Origin: an uncultured Prevotella sp.
Lineage (GTDB): Bacteria > Bacteroidota > Bacteroidia > Bacteroidales > Bacteroidaceae
Direction of reading: 5' to 3'
Length of the DNA: 64,000 nucleotides
Assembly (NCBI GenBank): GCA_900547005.1
Contig: URER01000004.1
Location: forward strand, 1-64,000
The stretch's first letter is position 1. Each line of letters opens with the position of its first letter. Shown one piece after another: positions 16,265 to 24,914 of the stretch. The position numbers and the translations under genes were made by a program. The notes under the pieces are model-generated. The model saw only the letters and a list, made by a program, of their open reading frames with translations. It was not told the DNA's origin and ran no database searches.

Positions 16265-18700
16265 ATGAAAGTATTGAAATTTGGCGGAACATCCGTTGGT
16301 TCCGTGAAAAGTATTTTGAGCCTGAAAAGGATAGTAGAGAATGAAGCCAAGCACCAGCCCGTAGTGGTTGTGGTGAGCGCATTGGGAGGCATTACCGACA
16401 AGTTGCTTGCGACTTCCCGATTGGCACGCATCGGCGACGATCAATGGAAAGAAGAGTTTGATTCGATGGTGAACCGCCATCACAAGATGATAGATACCAT
16501 AATCGACGATACAAAAGCCCGCGAAGACTTATTCAACACCGTAGATGCGCTTCTTGAACAACTTCGTTCGATTTATTTTGGAGTCTACCTCATCCACGAT
16601 CTTAGCGAGAAGACACAAGATGCAATCGTAAGCTATGGCGAACGATTGAGTTCTAATATTGTGGCTACACTCATACGCGGCGCTAAATGGCTCGATTCAA
16701 GAGAGTTCATAAAGACGGAAAGGAAGAACAACAAGCACGTTCTCGCCTCCGAACTCACCAACAAACTCGTGCGCGACGCATTCGCCGACCTTTCACGTAT
16801 CACCATCGTGCCAGGATTCATATCTATGGACAAGGACAACGACGAAACAACTAACATAGGGCGAGGGGGAAGCGACTATACGGCTGCCATCATTGCGGCT
16901 GCCCTCGATGCTGAAGTCTTGGAGATATGGACAGACGTGGACGGTTTCATGACAGCCGACCCACGTATCATCAAGACCGCATACACCATCAACGAACTTA
17001 GTTACGTGGAGGCGATGGAACTATGCAACTTCGGCGCAAAGGTGGTCTACCCTCCTACAATCTATCCTGTATGCGTGAAGAACATACCAATAAAGGTAAA
17101 AAACACATTCAACCCCGAAGCCCCGGGAACAATCATAAAGAACAAAATAGACAATGACCGCAAACCCATCAAGGGTATATCGAGCATCAACGGCACAACT
17201 CTGATAACCGTTACCGGTCTTTCTATGGTGGGCGTCATCGGTGTGAACCGACGAATATTCACGGCTCTTGCCGATGAGGGCATAAGCGTATTCATGGTAA
17301 GTCAGGCATCATCGGAAAACTCAACATCCATAGGTGTGCGCGATGAGGATGCACCTGAGGCAGTAAACGTACTCAATGCCGAGTTTGCAAAAGAAATCGA
17401 GACGGGCGCAATGTTCCCCATGCACGCCGAGAGCGGCCTCGCCACAATAGCTATCGTAGGCGAAAACATGAAACACACCCCCGGTATAGCCGGCAAACTC
17501 TTCGGAACACTCGGACGAAGTGGAATAAGCGTAATTGCCTGCGCACAGGGTGCATCGGAGACCAACATATCTTTCGTCGTAAACTCAAAACATTTACGCA
17601 AATCGTTGAACGTGCTCCATGACTCGTTCTTCCTTTCCGAATACAAGGTACTCAACCTATTTATATGTGGTGTGGGGACTGTGGGCGGCAAGCTGATAGA
17701 ACAAATCCGCTCGCAATATGACGAGCTGAAAGAACGCAGCCGACTAAAGCTCAACGTCGTAGGTATAGCAAGCTCAAGAAACGCTATATACAGTCGCGAT
17801 GGCCTTGACCTCGCCGACTATCGCGAACTACTGAAAAATGCAGAGCCAAGCAACCCCAACAAGTTGCGCGAGAGCGTACTCGGAATGAACATCTTCAACA
17901 GCGTCTTTGTGGATTGCACCGCATCAAAGGACGTGGCTGAACTTTATCAGACATTCCTCGAGCATAACATATCTGTGATTGCCGCTAATAAGATAGCCGC
18001 ATCAAGCGATTATGAGAGCTATCTGAAGTTGAAACGGACAGCTTTGACGCGTGGCGTGAAGTTCCGTTTCGAGACAAACGTGGGGGCCGGACTACCAATA
18101 ATCGGTACGATAAACGACCTGCGCAACTCTGGCGATAGAATCCTGAAGATAGAAGCCGTACTCAGCGGTACGCTCAACTTCATATTCAATGAGATAGCTG
18201 CAGATGTGCCGTTCTCCGAGACCGTGCGACGCGCTAAGGAACAGGGCTACTCAGAACCCGACCCGCGCATAGACCTGAGCGGCAAGGATGTGATACGCAA
18301 GCTCGTAATACTCACACGCGAGGCAGGATATAAGGTTGAGCAGGACGACGTAGAGAAGCATCTCTTCGTACCCGACGAGTATTTCGAGGGAAGCGTGGAC
18401 GACTTTTGGGAGAAGCTACCTGCGCTCGATGCTGACTTTGAGAAACGTCGCGCCGTACTCGAAAAGGAGAACAAGCGTTGGCGTTTCGTAGCGAAGATGG
18501 AGGGCGGACGTACAAGCGTATCGCTTCAAGAGGTTGGCAGCACGCATCCATTCTACAATCTCGAAGGCTCAAACAACATCGTGCTACTCACCACCGAGCG
18601 CTACAAGGAATATCCGATGCAGATACAGGGCTATGGCGCTGGAGCAAGCGTAACTGCCGCCGGAGTGTTTGCCAATATCATGTCAATCGCTAATATATAA
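16265..18700 (+). CDS. thrA: Bifunctional aspartate kinase / homoserine dehydrogenase I
   Basis: An 811-residue fusion enzyme catalysing the first and third steps from aspartate towards threonine. The N-terminal aspartokinase domain opens with MKVLKFGGTSVGS and includes GRGGSDYTAA. Two ACT-type regulatory regions follow (about 310-460, with TVTGLSMVGVIGV and AIVGENMKHTPGI). The homoserine dehydrogenase domain starts with a GVGTVGGKL nucleotide fold near 465 and contains TLNFIFNEI and GYSEPDPRIDLSGKDV. The ACT region implies allosteric feedback, usually by threonine. It is followed 6 bp later by the proposed homoserine kinase and then thrC. Confidence 0.96.
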   Translation: MKVLKFGGTSVGSVKSILSLKRIVENEAKHQPVVVVVSALGGITDKLLATSRLARIGDDQWKEEFDSMVNRHHKMIDTIIDDTKAREDLFNTVDALLEQLRSIYFGVYLIHDLSEKTQDAIVSYGERLSSNIVATLIRGAKWLDSREFIKTERKNNKHVLASELTNKLVRDAFADLSRITIVPGFISMDKDNDETTNIGRGGSDYTAAIIAAALDAEVLEIWTDVDGFMTADPRIIKTAYTINELSYVEAMELCNFGAKVVYPPTIYPVCVKNIPIKVKNTFNPEAPGTIIKNKIDNDRKPIKGISSINGTTLITVTGLSMVGVIGVNRRIFTALADEGISVFMVSQASSENSTSIGVRDEDAPEAVNVLNAEFAKEIETGAMFPMHAESGLATIAIVGENMKHTPGIAGKLFGTLGRSGISVIACAQGASETNISFVVNSKHLRKSLNVLHDSFFLSEYKVLNLFICGVGTVGGKLIEQIRSQYDELKERSRLKLNVVGIASSRNAIYSRDGLDLADYRELLKNAEPSNPNKLRESVLGMNIFNSVFVDCTASKDVAELYQTFLEHNISVIAANKIAASSDYESYLKLKRTALTRGVKFRFETNVGAGLPIIGTINDLRNSGDRILKIEAVLSGTLNFIFNEIAADVPFSETVRRAKEQGYSEPDPRIDLSGKDVIRKLVILTREAGYKVEQDDVEKHLFVPDEYFEGSVDDFWEKLPALDADFEKRRAVLEKENKRWRFVAKMEGGRTSVSLQEVGSTHPFYNLEGSNNIVLLTTERYKEYPMQIQGYGAGASVTAAGVFANIMSIANI

Positions 18701-18706
18701 TAAGAT

Positions 18707-19948
18707 ATGAAGCACATCATCATATTAGGCGACGGCATGGCCGACCACGCCGTGGAATGTCTCGGAAGAAAAACTCTCTTGCAATACGCCGACACCGAGT
18801 ATATGGATATGCTCGCGCGTCAAGGACGCACGGGACGACTTATAACGGTTCCCGACGGTTACGCACCTGGCTCGGAAGTAGCTAATACAGCTATATTAGG
18901 TTATGATTTAGACAAAGTTTATGAGGGGCGCGGACCTCTCGAAGCTGCGTCGATAGGCTATGAAATGTCGGAAAACGACCTCGCCATACGATGCAATATC
19001 ATTACACTTGCTGACGGAAAGATTAAGAACCATCACGGCGGACATTTGACCACCGAGCAGGGAGATATGCTCATAAAATATCTTGACGAGCACTTGGGCA
19101 ACGACCGCGTGCGCTTCATCACAGGAATACAATACCGACATCTGCTTGTAATCAAGAACGCAAGCAAACACATTGTGTGCGCTCCACCTCACGACCATCC
19201 GAACGAGGAATGGCGACCACTGCTCGTGAAGCCCGAAGAGGGATACGTGCCAGATGCCGATGACAAAGCCGAACAAGGACGCATGAGTGCGCAAGCCACC
19301 GCCGACCTTATCAACGACCTTATCCTAAGGTCCCAAGAACTGCTATCGAAGCACCCTTTTAATGAGGGACGCGACGTGAAGGCAAACTCAATATGGCCAT
19401 GGAGCGGAGGCTATCGTCCGAAGATGCAAACCATCGGACAGATGTTTCCACAAGTGAAGCGAGGCTCTGTGATTTCAGCCGTAGACCTCATCCGGGGCAT
19501 AGGCCATTATGCCGGACTCGACATAATAAAGGTGGAGGGAGCCACAGGACTTGCCAACACCAACTATGAGGGCAAAGCGCAGGCGGCAATAGAAGCTCTG
19601 CGCAAGGACGACTTCGTGTTCCTCCATGTAGAGGCGAGCGACGAGGCTGGCCACGATGGCGATGTAGAACTGAAATTAAAATCGATAGAATATCTCGACA
19701 AGCGCATCATCAAACCGATATACGAGGAGGTGAGCAAATGGGACGAACCCGTGTGCATCGCCATTTTGCCAGACCACCCCACACCGGTGGAGATACGCAC
19801 TCACGTAAGCGAACCTGTACCGTTTCTCATTTGGCATCGTGGCATTACTCCCGACGACGTTCAAGTTTATGATGAAATAAGCTGTATCAGTGGCAGTTAC
19901 GGGCTTTTAAGGCTAAATCAGTTTATGGGGGAATTTATGAAGTTTTGA
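18707..19948 (+). CDS. ApgM-family phosphoglycerate mutase homologue, proposed homoserine kinase
   Basis: A 413-residue member of the alkaline-phosphatase superfamily, in the archaeal-type cofactor-independent phosphoglycerate mutase branch. The metal and nucleophile motifs are visible: GDGMAD near residue 8, GSEVANTAILGYD with candidate nucleophile Ser56, and HVEASDEAGHDGD and AILPDHPTP later. It sits 6 bp after thrA and 89 bp before thrC, and no GHMP-type thrB is present here. The TIGR02535 family was named 'proposed homoserine kinase' for exactly this context. Phosphoglycerate mutase activity remains the alternative. The threonine assignment is inference from gene order. Confidence 0.8.
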   Translation: MKHIIILGDGMADHAVECLGRKTLLQYADTEYMDMLARQGRTGRLITVPDGYAPGSEVANTAILGYDLDKVYEGRGPLEAASIGYEMSENDLAIRCNIITLADGKIKNHHGGHLTTEQGDMLIKYLDEHLGNDRVRFITGIQYRHLLVIKNASKHIVCAPPHDHPNEEWRPLLVKPEEGYVPDADDKAEQGRMSAQATADLINDLILRSQELLSKHPFNEGRDVKANSIWPWSGGYRPKMQTIGQMFPQVKRGSVISAVDLIRGIGHYAGLDIIKVEGATGLANTNYEGKAQAAIEALRKDDFVFLHVEASDEAGHDGDVELKLKSIEYLDKRIIKPIYEEVSKWDEPVCIAILPDHPTPVEIRTHVSEPVPFLIWHRGITPDDVQVYDEISCISGSYGLLRLNQFMGEFMKF

Positions 19949-20037
19949 CCCATAACTTTACTCCAACCATTTTAATGCCAAATGTCAGACTATTCTGAAC
20001 TCCAGACTACTGGCTCTTAAAAAATAAACATAGAATA

Positions 20038-21348
20038 ATGAAATATTACAGCACCAACAAGCAGGCCCCCATCGCCAACCTAAGCAAAGCGGTGGTGAAA
20101 GGATTGGCGGAAGACCGAGGCCTTTATATGCCTGAACGGATAAACAAGTTACCGAAGGAATTCTTCGACAACATCGAAAAACTCAGTTTTCAAGAAATAG
20201 CCTATCACGTAGCAGACGCTTTCTTCGGCGAGGACGTGGAGGCAGAGGCTCTGAAAAAGATTGTCTACGACACACTCGCGTTCGACTGCCCTGTCGTAAA
20301 AGTCAGCGACAATATTTATTCGCTCGAACTCTTCCACGGCCCTACGCTCGCATTCAAGGACGTGGGTGCGCGTTTCATGGCACGAATGCTCCAATACATC
20401 GCATCACGTGAAACGGCCGACAATAGCAAGACCGTGAATGTTCTCGTTGCCACATCGGGCGACACAGGTTCTGCAGTAGCCAACGGTTTCCTCGGAGTAG
20501 AGGGTATCCACGTGTATGTACTCTATCCTAAAGGCAAAGTGAGCAAGATTCAAGAAAGCCAGTTTACTACGCTCGGAAAGAACATCACAGCCATAGAGAT
20601 TGACGGCGTCTTCGATGACTGTCAGGCTTTGGTGAAGAACGCGTTCATGGACGAGGAACTCAATAAACACATGAAACTCACCAGTGCGAATTCCATTAAC
20701 GTGGCTCGTTTCTTGCCGCAAGCGTTCTATTATTTCAATGCATACGCAAGAATGAAAGAACAAGGACTTGCAGACAACCTCGTTATATGTGTGCCGAGTG
20801 GTAACTTCGGAAACATCACGGCTGCCCTATTTGGTCATTCAATGGGACTCCCGATAAAGCGTTTCATAGCAGCCAACAATGCCAACGACATTTTCTATAA
20901 GTACCTGAAAAGCGGAAAATACGAACCGAAGCCGTCCATTCAGACGATCGCAAACGCTATGGACGTGGGCGACCCGAGCAATTTTGCCCGCATTCTCGAT
21001 CTCTACGGTAACTCTCATGAGCGCATCACATCGCTCATCAGCGGCGCTACTTATTCTGACGAAAGGATTAGTGAGACGATGCAGGAGTGCTATAAATCAT
21101 CGGGATACATACTTGACCCACACGGAGCTTGCGGTTATCAGGCATTGAAAGAGCTCCTGAAGCCAGGCGAGACGGGAGTATTTTGCGAGACGGCCCATCC
21201 TGCAAAGTTCAAAGAAAAAGTGGACGAAATACTCAATACCAACATCGAAATTCCTGAAAGACTTGCCGCTTTCATGCGCGGAACGAAGTTGAGCATCCCA
21301 ATGAGCAAGGACTTTAAGACATTCAAGAAATTTCTTATGAAGTTATGA
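20038..21348 (+). CDS. thrC: Threonine synthase
   Basis: A 436-residue PLP enzyme converting O-phosphohomoserine to threonine. The Schiff-base lysine is K107 in GPTLAFKDVGARF. The ATSGDTGSAVANGF motif and the VPSGNFGNITA phosphate-binding loop are typical of the longer threonine synthases, as is the N-terminal YYSTNKQAP opening. It closes the thrA - proposed kinase - thrC unit and is followed by a hairpin terminator at 21386. Confidence 0.95.
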   Translation: MKYYSTNKQAPIANLSKAVVKGLAEDRGLYMPERINKLPKEFFDNIEKLSFQEIAYHVADAFFGEDVEAEALKKIVYDTLAFDCPVVKVSDNIYSLELFHGPTLAFKDVGARFMARMLQYIASRETADNSKTVNVLVATSGDTGSAVANGFLGVEGIHVYVLYPKGKVSKIQESQFTTLGKNITAIEIDGVFDDCQALVKNAFMDEELNKHMKLTSANSINVARFLPQAFYYFNAYARMKEQGLADNLVICVPSGNFGNITAALFGHSMGLPIKRFIAANNANDIFYKYLKSGKYEPKPSIQTIANAMDVGDPSNFARILDLYGNSHERITSLISGATYSDERISETMQECYKSSGYILDPHGACGYQALKELLKPGETGVFCETAHPAKFKEKVDEILNTNIEIPERLAAFMRGTKLSIPMSKDFKTFKKFLMKL

Positions 21349-21385
21349 GACGTGAGTTATAAAGTTTCTTGAGACATAAAACTTG

Positions 21386-21417
21386 AGGTGTGAAGTTTTG
21401 ATTTCGCACCTTTTTTC
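21386..21417 (+). terminator. Terminator after thrC
   Basis: AGGTGTGAA (21386-21394) pairs with TTCGCACCT (21403-21411, one G-T pair), followed by six T residues. Confidence 0.8.
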
Positions 21418-21679
21418 TTAAAGTTAGTTCGCCGCTAATATTCATGACGGGGTAGTCAACAATACGACAGGTCTCTTATCTTCATAAAATTGTTGTCCTG
21501 TATTTTTGTTCATAATGCCAAAGACCGCAATACAACATCTCCGTTCAAAAGCTATGTCGAAGGTTCGCCGCCTCCCTCCGACAATGCAAAGGTACGATAT
21601 AAAAAGGGACGTTGGCGGGAATTGGCGTTATTTGGCGGGAATTGGCGGGAATGACCGCTCGGATGATGCCCTTCTAAGC

Positions 21680-21728
21680 CTCCATATACGTAGTACCCCC
21701 TTAAGGGGGGTACGTAGTATGTATATGG
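21680..21728. repeat. GC-rich imperfect inverted repeat with near-perfect core
   Basis: The core GTACCCCC-TTAA-GGGGGGTAC is flanked on both sides by TACGTAGTA and CATATAC/GTATATG sequences. It can form a long hairpin or cruciform centred near 21702. It is not followed by a T-run. Confidence 0.75.
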
Positions 21729-21790
21729 GGGACGGCTCTGAAAGGGGGCTTCATCCGGCGCCCCGAGCAGTTAAGATTCTCCGAATGCAG

Positions 21791-21852
21791 TTCAGTGGCT
21801 ACCTCAACAGCCTTCAGTGGCTACCTCAACGGTGTTCAGTGGCTACCTCAAC
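21791..21852. repeat. Three tandem copies of an 18-bp repeat with 4-bp spacers
   Basis: TTCAGTGGCTACCTCAAC occurs identically at 21791, 21813 and 21835, giving a 22-bp period with different 4-bp spacers. The spacers are far too short for a CRISPR array. Confidence 0.9.
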
Positions 21853-21910
21853 GGTTTTAATGTCGCACTTGAAACATAATTGTTGGCAAAGGATGACGTG
21901 TGATAACTGG

Positions 21911-22018
21911 TGATGACAGATGGTGACAGATGGTGACAGATGGTGACAGATGGGTAAATGTGGTTAAATCGCTGAAACACAGCAGTTTATGGTAGATGGT
22001 GACAGATGTGACAGATGT
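21911..22018. repeat. Tandem 10-bp GTGACAGATG repeats
   Basis: Four consecutive 10-mers (TGATGACAGA then three TGGTGACAGA) span 21911-21950. Two or more further copies lie at 21995-22018, and reverse-complement relatives (CTGTCATCTGTCAC) at about 22114-22128. Confidence 0.85.
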
Positions 22019-22225
22019 TCTTATATATTTTCGCGAAAAATAAAAAAATAGTGTTCCTTAAAAGGAATGGTATTTTTTATTATTTCATAAATGTTATGCA
22101 AACAAGTGTCAATCTGTCATCTGTCACAAGCATAAAGCATGATGTCTGCCCTTTCACTTTCTTTCTTCTTACGATAAAGTTTAAAGGTAAGATTTCATAT
22201 TGCAAGTTTTTTAACATTACGTCTA

Positions 22226-22256
22226 TTGCACAATCAATAACAATTCATTATCTTTG
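22226..22256 (+). promoter_or_regulatory. Candidate promoter of the lplA-gcv operon
   Basis: TTG (22226-22228), a 20-bp spacer and TATCTTTG (22249-22256) match the Bacteroidetes consensus. The 57-bp leader is too short for a glycine riboswitch, and none is seen upstream. Confidence 0.65.
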
Positions 22257-22313
22257 CAAAAGCTAATTGAGAATCTTAAATCTTAAATAACTGCCAAAAA
22301 GCACCGACCACTA

Positions 22314-23294
22314 ATGCTATACATCAACCTGTCCGACACACGCCAAAGGCAACTCAGCTTCTATCTCGCAATGGAAGAATACATTGCACGCTCGTATGAC
22401 TGCGATGAATGTTTCTTTATGTGGCAGGTAAATCCCACCGTAATATTCGGACGTAACCAACTGATTGACAACGAAGTAAACCTTGACTATTGCAGTAAAC
22501 ATAAAATAGAGACATATCGTAGGAAAAGCGGTGGAGGATGCGTATATGCCGACATGAGCAACATAATGTTTTCGTATATTACAAAGGATGAAAACGTAAG
22601 CTTCACCTTTAATAAATACATCAATCTCATAGTACTCGTATTGCACAAAATGGGCATTCATGCCACTGCAACCGGACGAAACGACATTCTCATAGATGGC
22701 AGAAAAGTGTCGGGAAACGCCTTTTATCATATTTCTGGAAGAAGCATAGTGCATGGAACCATGCTATACGACACCAATATGGAGAATATGGTTGGAGCGA
22801 TAACCCCGTCAGATGATAAGCTCGTGAGCAAAGGGGTGAAAAGCGTAAGGCAGCATATAGCCCTGCTAAAAGACTATACAGCGATGAGCATCGAAGAGTT
22901 CAAGACCTTTGTAAGGCAGAATATGTGTGACAAGGAGCAGACTCTGACCGAAGAAGACATCTGGAAAATAGAGGAGATTGAACAAGAATACCTGTCAGAA
23001 GAGTTCATTTATGGGCACAATCCCAAATATACTGTTTTGCGAAAACAGAGAATTGAGGGCGTTGGCGACTTTGAAATACGGATGGAGTTGAAGAACAACA
23101 CTATTAAGAACATCAATATTATGGGCGATTATTTCCTTGTTGGAGATATTGACAAACTGATTTTAAGCCGTCTGAAAGATGTTCCATTGACCGAAGAAAC
23201 CGTGAGTAATGCCCTACCCGACCGTCTTGACGACATCATTATGAACCTTAAGAAGACGGATTTCATAAGGATGCTTGTACATGACGAAAACTGA
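22314..23294 (+). CDS. lplA: Lipoate--protein ligase
   Basis: A 326-residue LplA-type ligase that adenylates free lipoate and attaches it to a lysine of acceptor proteins. The signature region RRKSGGGCVYADMSNIMFSY is present, along with the fold's GRNDILIDGRKVSGNAFYH motif and a C-terminal accessory domain. It starts an operon with the whole glycine cleavage system, so the natural acceptor is probably GcvH encoded two genes downstream. Scavenging of lipoate in place of synthesis is implied for this operon, since no lipA or lipB is nearby. Confidence 0.93.
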   Translation: MLYINLSDTRQRQLSFYLAMEEYIARSYDCDECFFMWQVNPTVIFGRNQLIDNEVNLDYCSKHKIETYRRKSGGGCVYADMSNIMFSYITKDENVSFTFNKYINLIVLVLHKMGIHATATGRNDILIDGRKVSGNAFYHISGRSIVHGTMLYDTNMENMVGAITPSDDKLVSKGVKSVRQHIALLKDYTAMSIEEFKTFVRQNMCDKEQTLTEEDIWKIEEIEQEYLSEEFIYGHNPKYTVLRKQRIEGVGDFEIRMELKNNTIKNINIMGDYFLVGDIDKLILSRLKDVPLTEETVSNALPDRLDDIIMNLKKTDFIRMLVHDEN

Positions 23295-23338
23295 AAGACA
23301 ACAACCTTACAAGAAATAAATCTAAAAACAACAATATT

Positions 23339-24430
23339 ATGGAAAATAAGAAAACCTGTCTACACGACAAACACGTAGCTCTCGGGGCTTTGATGCAGCC
23401 GTTCGCCGGCTTTGATATGCCAATACAATACTCGTCTATAATAGAGGAACATAACGCTGTAAGGCAAAGTTGCGGTGTGTTCGACGTATCGCACATGGGC
23501 GAAGTGATTATCAGCGGACAGGACGCGGAACGTTACGTGAACCATATCTTTACCAACGACATCAAGGACGCGCCGATTGGTAAGATTTATTACGGCATGA
23601 TGTGTTATGAGGATGGCGGAACGGTGGACGACCTGTTAGTGTATAAGGTTGACGTGAATAACTTCTTCCTTGTGATAAATGCTGCTAACATCGACAAGGA
23701 CGTGGATTGGATTCGCAAGCAGGCTGAAGACTTCAATGTCATTATCTGCCACAAATCGGATTATTTCGGACAGATCGCAGTGCAAGGCCCTGAGGCTGAA
23801 AATATTGTCGAAAATGTATTAAACCTACCCTGCAAGGAGCTTGCGTTCTATACCTGCAAGACGCTCGACCGCTTCGACGAGACTATTTACATCAGTCGAA
23901 CGGGATATACGGGTGAAGACGGTTTCGAGATTTATGCCTCTCACTACTTTATTCGCGAGGCATGGGATAAGCTCATGGCGAGCGGACGATGCAAGCCCTG
24001 TGGCCTCGGATGCCGCGACACACTAAGATTTGAGGTTGGTTTGCCGCTCTATGGAGACGAACTTTCAAAGGACATCTCGCCTATCATGGCAGGCCTCGGG
24101 TTCTTCGTGAAGTTAGACAAAGAGGAGTTTATAGGCAAGAATGCTCTTGCAAAGCAAAAGGCCGAGGGCGTAGCTCGTAAGATTGTGGGCATAGAACTCG
24201 AGGGAAAGGCCGTTCCACGTCATGGATACGCCGTATTAAAAGACGGCAGGGAGATTGGCGAGGTAACAACGGGCTATCATTGCATATCAGTGGACAAGAG
24301 TGTCTGCATGGCTCTCATCGACTCGGAGCATTCCAAGTTGGGCACCCCGTTGGAGATTCAAATACGCAAGAAGACATTCCCAGGAACGGTAGTAAAGAAG
24401 AAATTCTACGACAAGCACTATAAGAAATAA
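23339..24430 (+). CDS. gcvT: Glycine cleavage system aminomethyltransferase (T protein)
   Basis: A 363-residue tetrahydrofolate-dependent enzyme that releases ammonia from the aminomethyl-lipoyl arm of GcvH and makes 5,10-methylene-THF. The N-terminal GFDMPIQYSS and FDVSHMGEV motifs, the mid-protein SRTGYTGEDGFEIY motif and RDTLRFEVGLPLYGDEL are characteristic. It is full length and lies 44 bp after lplA with gcvH next, which fixes the assignment. Confidence 0.96.
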   Translation: MENKKTCLHDKHVALGALMQPFAGFDMPIQYSSIIEEHNAVRQSCGVFDVSHMGEVIISGQDAERYVNHIFTNDIKDAPIGKIYYGMMCYEDGGTVDDLLVYKVDVNNFFLVINAANIDKDVDWIRKQAEDFNVIICHKSDYFGQIAVQGPEAENIVENVLNLPCKELAFYTCKTLDRFDETIYISRTGYTGEDGFEIYASHYFIREAWDKLMASGRCKPCGLGCRDTLRFEVGLPLYGDELSKDISPIMAGLGFFVKLDKEEFIGKNALAKQKAEGVARKIVGIELEGKAVPRHGYAVLKDGREIGEVTTGYHCISVDKSVCMALIDSEHSKLGTPLEIQIRKKTFPGTVVKKKFYDKHYKK

Positions 24431-24479
24431 TCAAAAGAAAGAAACAAACAATAATCATAAATCTAAAAACGAAAACATT

Positions 24480-24860
24480 ATGGCAAAGTTGATTGAAGGA
24501 CTCTACTATTCAGAGTCGCACGAGTATGTGAAGGTAGACGGCAAATTCGGCTACATAGGTATCACTGACTATGCTCAGCACGCATTAGGCAACATCGTGT
24601 ATGTGGATATGCCCGAGATAGACGATGACGTGGAAGCTGGCGACGAGTTTGGCGCGGTGGAGAGCGTCAAGGCTGCCAGCGACCTTATCTCTCCTGTAAG
24701 CGGAACAGTGATTGAGGTGAACGAGGAACTTGAAGATGCACCCGAACTCATCAATCAGGATGCTTTCGGCAATTGGATTATCAAGGTGGAACTCTCCGAC
24801 AAGAGTGAACTCGACAACCTGATGGATGCAAAGGCTTACGCTGAGTTTTGCGAGAAATAG
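24480..24860 (+). CDS. gcvH: Glycine cleavage system H protein
   Basis: A 126-residue lipoyl carrier. The lipoylated lysine is K64 in GAVESVKAASDLISPVSG, and the N-terminal SESHEYVKV and GITDYAQHALGNIVYVDMP segments are standard. It shuttles the methylamine group between the P, T and L proteins. Being in one operon with lplA and lpd, it is the expected substrate of that ligase. Confidence 0.97.
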   Translation: MAKLIEGLYYSESHEYVKVDGKFGYIGITDYAQHALGNIVYVDMPEIDDDVEAGDEFGAVESVKAASDLISPVSGTVIEVNEELEDAPELINQDAFGNWIIKVELSDKSELDNLMDAKAYAEFCEK

Positions 24861-24914
24861 GCCACCCCTATTCTCTTAACTTTACTTGAATTTTCTTTTA
24901 TATCGGAAGAGAAT

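Larger units (their letters stand above)
21349..22313. other. Gene-free 965-bp region with several repeat families
   Basis: No convincing gene is seen here. In order it holds the thrC terminator, alternating TTGGCGGGAA units (about 21611-21651), a GC-rich inverted repeat (21680-21728), three copies of an 18-bp repeat (21791-21852), tandem GTGACAGATG repeats (21911-21953 and 21995-22018), an inverted relative of the last (about 22106-22131), and the lplA promoter. Such an accumulation suggests a decayed mobile or repetitive element (inference). Confidence 0.7.

Noticed and set aside
21506..21913. A 135-codon open frame in the gap after thrC
   Set aside because: Much of it is the translation of the 18-bp direct repeats and the GC-rich hairpin. 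The product is not protein-like and no homologous pattern was recognised, although a -7-like TATTTTTG lies just upstream.
21791..22018. Possible CRISPR array
   Set aside because: The repeats are 18 or 10 bp and the spacers 0-4 bp, far from CRISPR dimensions, and no cas gene is present.
22015..22266. An 83-codon frame upstream of lplA
   Set aside because: It overlaps the repeat region and the lplA promoter and has low-complexity AT-rich composition.
22257..22313. Glycine riboswitch in the leader of the gcv operon
   Set aside because: The leader is only 57 bases and shows no paired aptamer structure; the upstream gap contains other repeats instead.
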